DNA of 64,000 nt, taken from Lytechinus pictus. Lineage: Eukaryota > Echinodermata > Echinoidea > Temnopleuroida > Toxopneustidae. Below, one piece after another: positions 58,554 to 64,000 of this stretch (position 1 is its first letter; each line of letters opens with the position of its first letter). The stretch spans positions 40,482,373 through 40,546,372 of the forward strand of contig NC_087251.1 in assembly GCF_037042905.1 (NCBI RefSeq), read 5' to 3'. The translations under genes and the position numbers were made by a program. The notes beneath the pieces were generated by a model, which was given only the letters and a program-made list of their open reading frames with translations, was not told where the DNA came from and searched no databases.

Positions 58554-59089
58554 TTAACCCTAACTAAGCCCGGGGGTGGTATTAACACTTCAACCTTTCC
58601 TATTCTCTTTCAAGTCTCGCACAATTGATGTCAAATACGCATTTCGTAAATTACAGGTAATCTTATACACGTACAATGAACAACAAATTATTTTGTTTAG
58701 ATACAAAACGAATTTTGTTTTCAGCTTAATATTCATAAATGCATAATTATTTTGTTAACAATTAATAACAATTAGTTACTTGCATGTTGTCTATGATTGA
58801 AAAATTTAGTTATAAAATGTCATTATAATAATAGAAATTAATATTGATATTGCATTTTTAATAGAGTTGTTAAGAATGTTCCAAAGAGTATCTAGACCAA
58901 AAATATAGTTGATTTAAATAGAACACAATTTTTATTTCAGGCATAAATGCAAGAATTAGCACAGTCAATGACATCAATCAATAATTTTTCAAAAAATTAA
59001 CTATGCAATTTATGGGGGAAATGCGTGGCGATTTTTCGGTGTGATCTACCAAAATAACCCGGCCCCAAGCCTAGCCTAGTTAGGGTTAA
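58554..59089. mobile_element. TTAA-flanked MITE of a second family (CCCTAACTA ends)
   Basis: The element at 58558-59085 begins CCCTAACTAAGCCCGGGG and ends CCCGGCCCCAAGCCTAGCCT plus AGTTAGGG, with TTAA on both sides. The body is AT-rich and unrelated to the AGGACAAGTCC family. The scrap at 10983 (ttaaccctaaaagggcc) could be a distant relative. Confidence 0.78.
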
Positions 59090-59251
59090 TTTGAAAGCTA
59101 AGTCGTCAAGAGTAAACTGCAAAATCATAGAAGTAATAGGCCATCTACCCTGTGAGAATATTTCTTTTTTTATAAAATATCAAACATTCCCTTTCATAAA
59201 CATCTACAGCAAAGCCATGGTCTATTGTTTGTCTGATTGATAAGTATTGCT

Positions 59252-59473
59252 TTAGACGCTTTCTGTAGCATCATATGTTTGTATTCCAATGGATTCATTA
59301 TAAGGTGGTGGAGACATATCAGCCCCACCATTCTTAATCACATCACCATCGCCATGGTTGGTGTGGCCGAGTTCCAGGTTAGAAAAGATTGGATCGATCA
59401 CGTGTACATTAGGAGCATTCACTGTTTCGCTTCGGCAGTGAGGCAGGTATGGAGTGGTCAGGATGTTCCACCG
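59252..59473 (-). CDS. SLC6 last coding exon: cytoplasmic C-tail
   Basis: The exon encodes 73 residues starting [20 protein letters not shown] and ending [12 protein letters not shown], with stop TAA at 59254-59252. The acceptor is tttccttcag. The tail is hydrophilic, contains SPPPYNES (a PPxY motif for WW domains of Nedd4-type ligases) and ends in a sequence that fits a class III PDZ ligand (glutamate at -2, valine at the end). Both roles are inferred from motif only. Confidence 0.92.
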   Translation of the reverse strand, partial: RWNILTTPYLPHCRSETVNAPNVHVIDPIFSNLELGHTNHGDGDVIKNGGADMSPPPYNESIGIQTYDATESV

Positions 59474-62400
59474 CTGAAGGAAAGAAAATAAAAATGATAA
59501 ACTATTCATACATTGCATAATTTTTTAAAGGATGTTTTATTGTATTCTCTCAAATCATGATTATAAATTATACAATAAATCCATAACAAATATAATTATT
59601 CAAATTATACATCAAACTTCAAAGATACTAGAAATAAATACTAATGCGTTTCAGCAATTACAAAATGAAATATTAACAAAATGTATGAAATGATAAGAGA
59701 AAAAAAAAATAATCAAAATTGTACTCGATATGTATTTCAAACGAAATTGAATATGAAGAATATTTGAATTCATTTACATATCAATGACATGTATGCAAAA
59801 TATGTTGATATACTGATGAGCTGAGAATAAACCCCCTCATTTCCATTTATGCTCAACATTATACTGTTTTTTGTTTGTTTTACGAAGTAAGAATGCTCGT
59901 CTGTAAAATTTTACTTGATTTGTATTACTTTATATTACTTTGTATTATGTTTTGAATGGAAATGGAATAAAGAATTGAATTGAATTGAAAAAAACCTACA
60001 TGGCATTCCAAGTGAGAGGGTGTCAGTTTCACCTCATCCTTCAAATCTTGCTTTCAAAAGTCCAATTGAAAGGAGGTTATTTACAATTAATAACTCTAAT
60101 TAATTAGTAAAAAGTAAAAAAATAAACTCCAATATCTCTTGTGTTTCTGAAGATTAATTGGTTATGTATTTTGTTTCTAATTTGTTTGAATGATTTGAAA
60201 GTACTGTTATATTTTTTTAAGTATTGGTAATTCTAATTTGGTAACTGCAAGTTTCTTTGAATAAATAGCACTCCAAATGGGAAATAGGTTTAAAGCGATT
60301 AATAGATCTCATCATTATTATTACAATTCCTCTCCCAATGAATTTCAGTCAAATATCCAACAACTTTTTATAAGCTATGAAGTCATTGTACACCTTATTT
60401 GTGACATCATTCATAACAGGGGCCGCGGAACGGTTTTCAAAGTGGGGGGGGGGGGGGGGGCTGACCATGCAAAAAATTATAATCATATGGTCATTTTTAC
60501 GTTTTTGTACACGGTTTTGGAAAAAAAGTGGGGGGCTGAAGCTCCCCAGCCCCCCGCTTCCGCGGCCCCTGCATAACATTTATTAGTATCAAACACTGCA
60601 ACTCACTTTATACGTTTCATAATTTTACATTAAAAAATGACTTGTCATTCATGTCTGTTGGATACACCCATTTCTGCATCTAATTTAGTTTGAATAATTA
60701 TTTTCTTTAGGAATGATTGACAACACTAATTACCTTGTGCAGAATAATGTTCAGACAGAATAAGTGCCAAAGAACATCAATTAAAAAAATGGTTCAATAT
60801 TCATAATACTGTTCACAGCCTTGCTTGCATACACACAACTTTATGCAAGACTATAGTCTCCTCCTTTCCCCAATAATTTTTATTCCAAATCAGAAAAGAT
60901 AGGTATCCCATCTTCAGAAATTAAGAGCCTCGTTCTTTATGAAAATCTGATTAAAAATTCAATACTTTCGGGTTTGGAATGCACTCCCATTCTACTAATA
61001 ACAGTGAATTTTTGTGGGACCTGTTTTAGTGCGAAAAGGGGGCATCAATCGTCCATGTAGTTTTCTGTAACTTAATACACATGGGCTGCAAAAGAAGGGG
61101 TATCAGTAATGTGTACAAAAACACAGAAATAACCATCAGAGTGTGATTTCATGCTTGTTTAGGCGCCCCCCTCCCCCTCTGACTCAGCCAACCACTTTCA
61201 AAACAATTACACTGCCCCAGTTACAAACAGCCCCCCCCCCCCCTGCCCCCCAGGAATGATTATATCTTACCTCAATAAGGGATCCTTTGGCATTGAAGAT
61301 TAACTGATAAAAGAAGAATATAGGTATGTTGACCATGGTCATGAGGGCGAGGATCCATCCAATCATATAACCCCACCAGGGGTATACATAGGTGTTGTTA
61401 TACGTCAGTGGTTTGTATTTCACCAAACTAAAGATAAAGATTGCCTGCAAAAAAAAAGGAAAATCATAACAATATAATTCAAATATTATTATTCTCATTA
61501 ATATAAAACACGGTGAGGTGCTCAACTGGGGGGGGGGGGGGCACCCAGGGAAAGTGCCCCTTTTGCTTTGTTTTGATTTGTGCAATGTGCCTGACCTTTT
61601 CTAAGAAGTGCCCCTCCCCCCTTTTTCATGTGTAATTTTTCTGCTCTGCTTTTCATAATTTTTTTTCTAAATCTGTGCATTTTCCTGTGCCCCCTCTTAT
61701 ATGAAATCCTGGATCCGCCCATGGATAGACTGAGAGCAGATCTGATTTAAACGAACTAAGAAACTCATTCATATCAATTTGACTATGCTTTTCTTGCTAT
61801 ATTAAATCAGTCCCTTACAAGTTTTTAAGGGACTCCCCAGGGAGTGTAAGATGTGCATACATTATGTGCGGGAATGACTGATTGAATCCGATGACGGGGT
61901 AATAATATATCTGTAAAGCACTCAGACAGTCCTTCCCATGTATTAAGCGCTACATAAAAGCAAAATATTATTATTATTATTATATCATTGTCAGCCTGAC
62001 AATGTCTAATCTTCCATGTCTCATATTAGATATAATGTTTATTGAGATTACATTGGAGTTGGGGAAATGATTACTCTCCAAATAAAAATTGGAAAAAAAA
62101 TGTATTATTGGTTATACTCACAGAAGTAAATAATGGAGAGAGGCAGATCCATGCTGTAACCATGTAAGGAGCAATCCATGTAACACCAGACATCTCAGTT
62201 ACATTCTTCATGAACCGGCGACCACCTACAACATAACAGATAGAAATAATATAGTTTTTATATAGCACAATGTCTTTGAGCACTTACCACAGTCATCTGA
62301 ATCTATCTTGCCTGCATTCAATGAATGCTGATGATCATTATGTTTTACAAAAACTCATAATGCAACAAAAACAGGCTGTATGAAGATATTTTTGTAACGT

Positions 62401-63881
62401 TATATTACTAAATTAAACACACTGTTAAATTAGTAAATAGCACTGGGCAGTTTATTCATTACTTCTCTATTCATTTGCATTCCATTACACATGGTATAAC
62501 AATTCGGATATACATAAATAACATGTTTTAAGAATATATATATATATATATATGTTATTAAATTGATATGATTGTCAAAGTACAATATAATCTGTAATGA
62601 AGTTTCATTTAATGAGTCATTCATTAAAGGTCAAGTCCACCTCAGAAAAAAGTTGTTTTGAATCAACAGAGAAAAATCAGACAAGATAATGCTGAAAATT
62701 TCATCAAAATCGGAAGTAAAATAAGAAAGTTATGACATTTTGAAATTTTGCTTATTTTTCACAAAATAGTTCTATGCACAAGTTAGTAACATGCATATGA
62801 GAGAATCGATGATGTCCCTCACTCACTATTTATTTTGTTTTTATTGTTTGAATTATACAATATTTCAATTTTTACAGATTTGACAATAAGGACCAACTTG
62901 ACTGAACCATATAATGTTAAGCAATGGTAACGCCACATGTTCAGTGAGAAATAAAACTTTGTTTCACAGGACAATGCGGAGAAAGTTAGAATATTTCATA
63001 TTTCAAATTATAAAATACAAAAGAAAAAGTGAGTGAGTGATGTCATCAGTTCCCTCATTTGCATACCGACCAGGATGTGCATATAACTATTATGTGAAAT
63101 TAAGCGAAACTTAAAAATATCATAACTTTCTTATTTTACATCCGATTTTGATGAACTTTTCAGTGTTATGCTCGTTGGATTTTTCTCTTTTTATTCAAAT
63201 CAACATGTTGTTGGGGTGGACTTGTCCTTTAATTTGAGTTATTATTCAAAGTACATTTAAATACAAATTATCTTCTAACGGTAAGTTTTATTTGCTATTT
63301 TTACTCATATTTCATTATATGCACTCTAACTTTCAAGGATTGAATACAAATCCAGATCAGCTGTTAATAAGAAGGGACCAGTCGGAGATTGGATTTATTT
63401 TGAATCCTAAAGATTAATTTTTAAATCTCAAAGGATTTATTTGTGAACCTCAAAGAACAAATCCTCAATGTTTAAATCTAAATCTAACGTCCAACTGGTC
63501 CCTATAAACTCACAGCCGATCTCGGTTTATTTTAAATCCTTGAAATTTAGAGTGTATATTTGTGAAAGTCCATTATTTTCCTCACCAATCTATCAATAAT
63601 AATAAGTTCATCTGGCTCTTAAAATTTGTCCATAAAATTTTGTATTGATCTCGCCTTCAATAATTATAGCTTTCCACATTAACACATGTTATCCTACCGT
63701 CTGTGTTCCACCTAATGATAACCGTGCTCTTCAATCCTTCTTATCATAATCTTCTTTCATTTCCTTCCCTATACTTACCGTAAGCCCATCCGATGGTGAA
63801 GCTTTCAAACATCGACACCCAGAGAAGAACAAAGCCACTGGCCGCATAGTAATCAAACAATTGGAAGATGTACATGCCTCC
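59252..63881 (-). CDS. SLC6-family Na+/Cl- coupled transporter, spliced gene, last four coding exons
   Basis: Joining 63881-63779, 62225-62122, 61444-61271 and 59473-59252 on the minus strand gives 200 C-terminal residues in one frame, with GT-AG at every junction. SLC6 proteins carry amino acids, GABA, taurine, betaine or creatine into cells with sodium and chloride across 12 membrane segments. The sequence covers roughly TM10 to the C-terminus: [39 protein letters not shown], then [40 protein letters not shown] and KGSLIERW. FSLVKYxPLTYNxTYVYP is closest to the GABA/taurine/betaine/creatine branch; the substrate cannot be told from the C-terminus. The N-terminal two thirds lie right of the window. 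The tail carries PPPY and ends TESV. Confidence 0.93.
60417..60571. mobile_element. Short hAT-like MITE with G-runs
   Basis: It begins CAGGGGCCGCGGAACGG and ends gcttccgcggcccctg, an inverted repeat. A run of about 18 G follows the left end and a second G and C-rich stretch precedes the right end. The flanks share cataa. It lies in the last SLC6 intron. Confidence 0.72.
61271..61444 (-). CDS. SLC6 coding exon: TM12 region
   Basis: The exon encodes 58 residues from [20 protein letters not shown] to NAKGSLIE, phase 0 at both ends. The acceptor is ttttttgcag and the donor GAG/gtaaga. It holds the conserved [13 protein letters not shown] loop and the last membrane segment ([20 protein letters not shown]). 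Confidence 0.95.
61515..61725. repeat. Degraded G-run element in an SLC6 intron
   Basis: A run of 13 G at about 61529 is followed by gcacccagggaaagtgcccc, and the right side ends gaaatcctggatccgcccat, which resembles the inverted end of the CAGGGGCGGATCCAG family seen at 42.04 kb. No matching left end is preserved. Confidence 0.45.
61850..61983 (+). mobile_element. SINE 3' half in an SLC6 intron
   Basis: It has gaatccgatgacggggtaat, tgtaaagcactcagac and ttaagcgctacataaaagca, then (ATT)n, the same middle and tail as the SINE at 33.65 kb, diverged. It is antisense to the host gene. Confidence 0.75.
62122..62225 (-). CDS. SLC6 coding exon: TM10-TM11 loop and TM11
   Basis: The exon completes a split glycine codon and encodes [20 protein letters not shown] then [15 protein letters not shown]. 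The acceptor is ttatgttgtag and the donor TCT/gtgagt. The order RF, about seven residues, M-x-G and then W-x-x-x-SP is the usual SLC6 pattern here. Confidence 0.92.
62634..63232. mobile_element. TTAA-flanked MITE, copy 6, in an SLC6 intron
   Basis: The element at 62638-63228 starts AGGTCAAGTCCACCTCAG and ends ttggggtggacttgtcct, with exact TTAA on both sides. It is the closest relative of copy 5 at 49.66 kb, in the opposite arrangement of internal phrases. Confidence 0.88.
63322..63554. mobile_element. Palindromic MITE with CACTCTAA ends
   Basis: The left arm cactctaactttcaaggatt is mirrored by aatccttgaaatttagagtg. The pairing continues through gatcagctg, ataagaagggaccag on the left and ctggtccctataa on the right, making arms of about 70 bp around an AT-rich middle rich in aaatcct/aggattt. 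TATA-like text lies outside both ends, suggesting TA targeting. Confidence 0.72.
63779..63881 (-). CDS. SLC6 coding exon: TM10 region (first in window for this gene)
   Basis: The exon encodes [20 protein letters not shown] then [14 protein letters not shown] plus one base. The acceptor is ctctatccag and the donor TACG/gtaagt. [16 protein letters not shown] is among the most conserved stretches of the SLC6 GABA/taurine/betaine group. The preceding exons lie beyond 64000. Confidence 0.96.
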
Positions 63882-64000
63882 CTGGATAGAGTAAGAGAGG
63901 GCATTTAATTATCAGTTAATTGCATTCTTACAGAACCACGTCTGCATTCCAAACCCCCTTTAGCCCATGAATTAAAAACATGATAGCTGCTCCAGTGTGA

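Overview
The window is metazoan nuclear DNA: genes split by GT-AG introns, about 35% GC, no operons, and very dense short DNA transposons. The encoded proteins, the tRNA-derived SINEs with (ATT)n tails and the many inverted-repeat MITEs suggest a marine deuterostome, most likely an echinoderm. Protein similarity was judged by eye from memory of the families, so the clade is an inference.

Three protein-coding loci are supported. (1) RCE1, the CAAX prenyl protease 2 of the endoplasmic reticulum, on the plus strand. Its last seven coding exons run from 10763 to 30004 and carry all expected catalytic residues. The N-terminal part lies left of the window. (2) An apparently intronless gene on the plus strand at 40281-41495, coding for a 404-residue kinase-like protein close to STK35/PDIK1L but with the catalytic HRD changed to HNA, so a predicted pseudokinase. 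(3) An SLC6 sodium/chloride-coupled transporter (GABA/taurine/betaine/creatine-like branch) on the minus strand. Its last four coding exons lie between 63881 and 59252 and the gene continues beyond the right edge. The three genes have no obvious functional link.

Layout: 1-9511 is a 31-bp satellite with a 2,921-bp higher-order period, lying inside an RCE1 intron. Most monomers carry CAGGTAAGA, a near-consensus 5' splice site in the RCE1 sense direction. 9.6-30 kb holds the RCE1 exons and introns, with a 3.86-kb near-perfect palindromic foldback element (13594-17454), a 2.2-kb hAT element with a perfect 8-bp target duplication (21733-23957), a GC-rich inverted-repeat element and several MITEs. 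30-37.4 kb is RCE1 3' flank or 3' UTR with a SINE and MITEs. 37.4-40.3 kb is intergenic. 40.3-41.85 kb is the pseudokinase gene. 42-59 kb is repeat-rich intergenic DNA, including a 3.47-kb element built of ACTCG motifs with nested insertions (53558-57029), a LINE 3' end and several TTAA or TA elements. 59.2-64 kb is the 3' part of the SLC6 gene.

No rRNA gene, functional tRNA gene, CRISPR array or complete transposase gene was seen. Most short open frames in this AT-rich, repeat-rich DNA look like chance frames and were left out.
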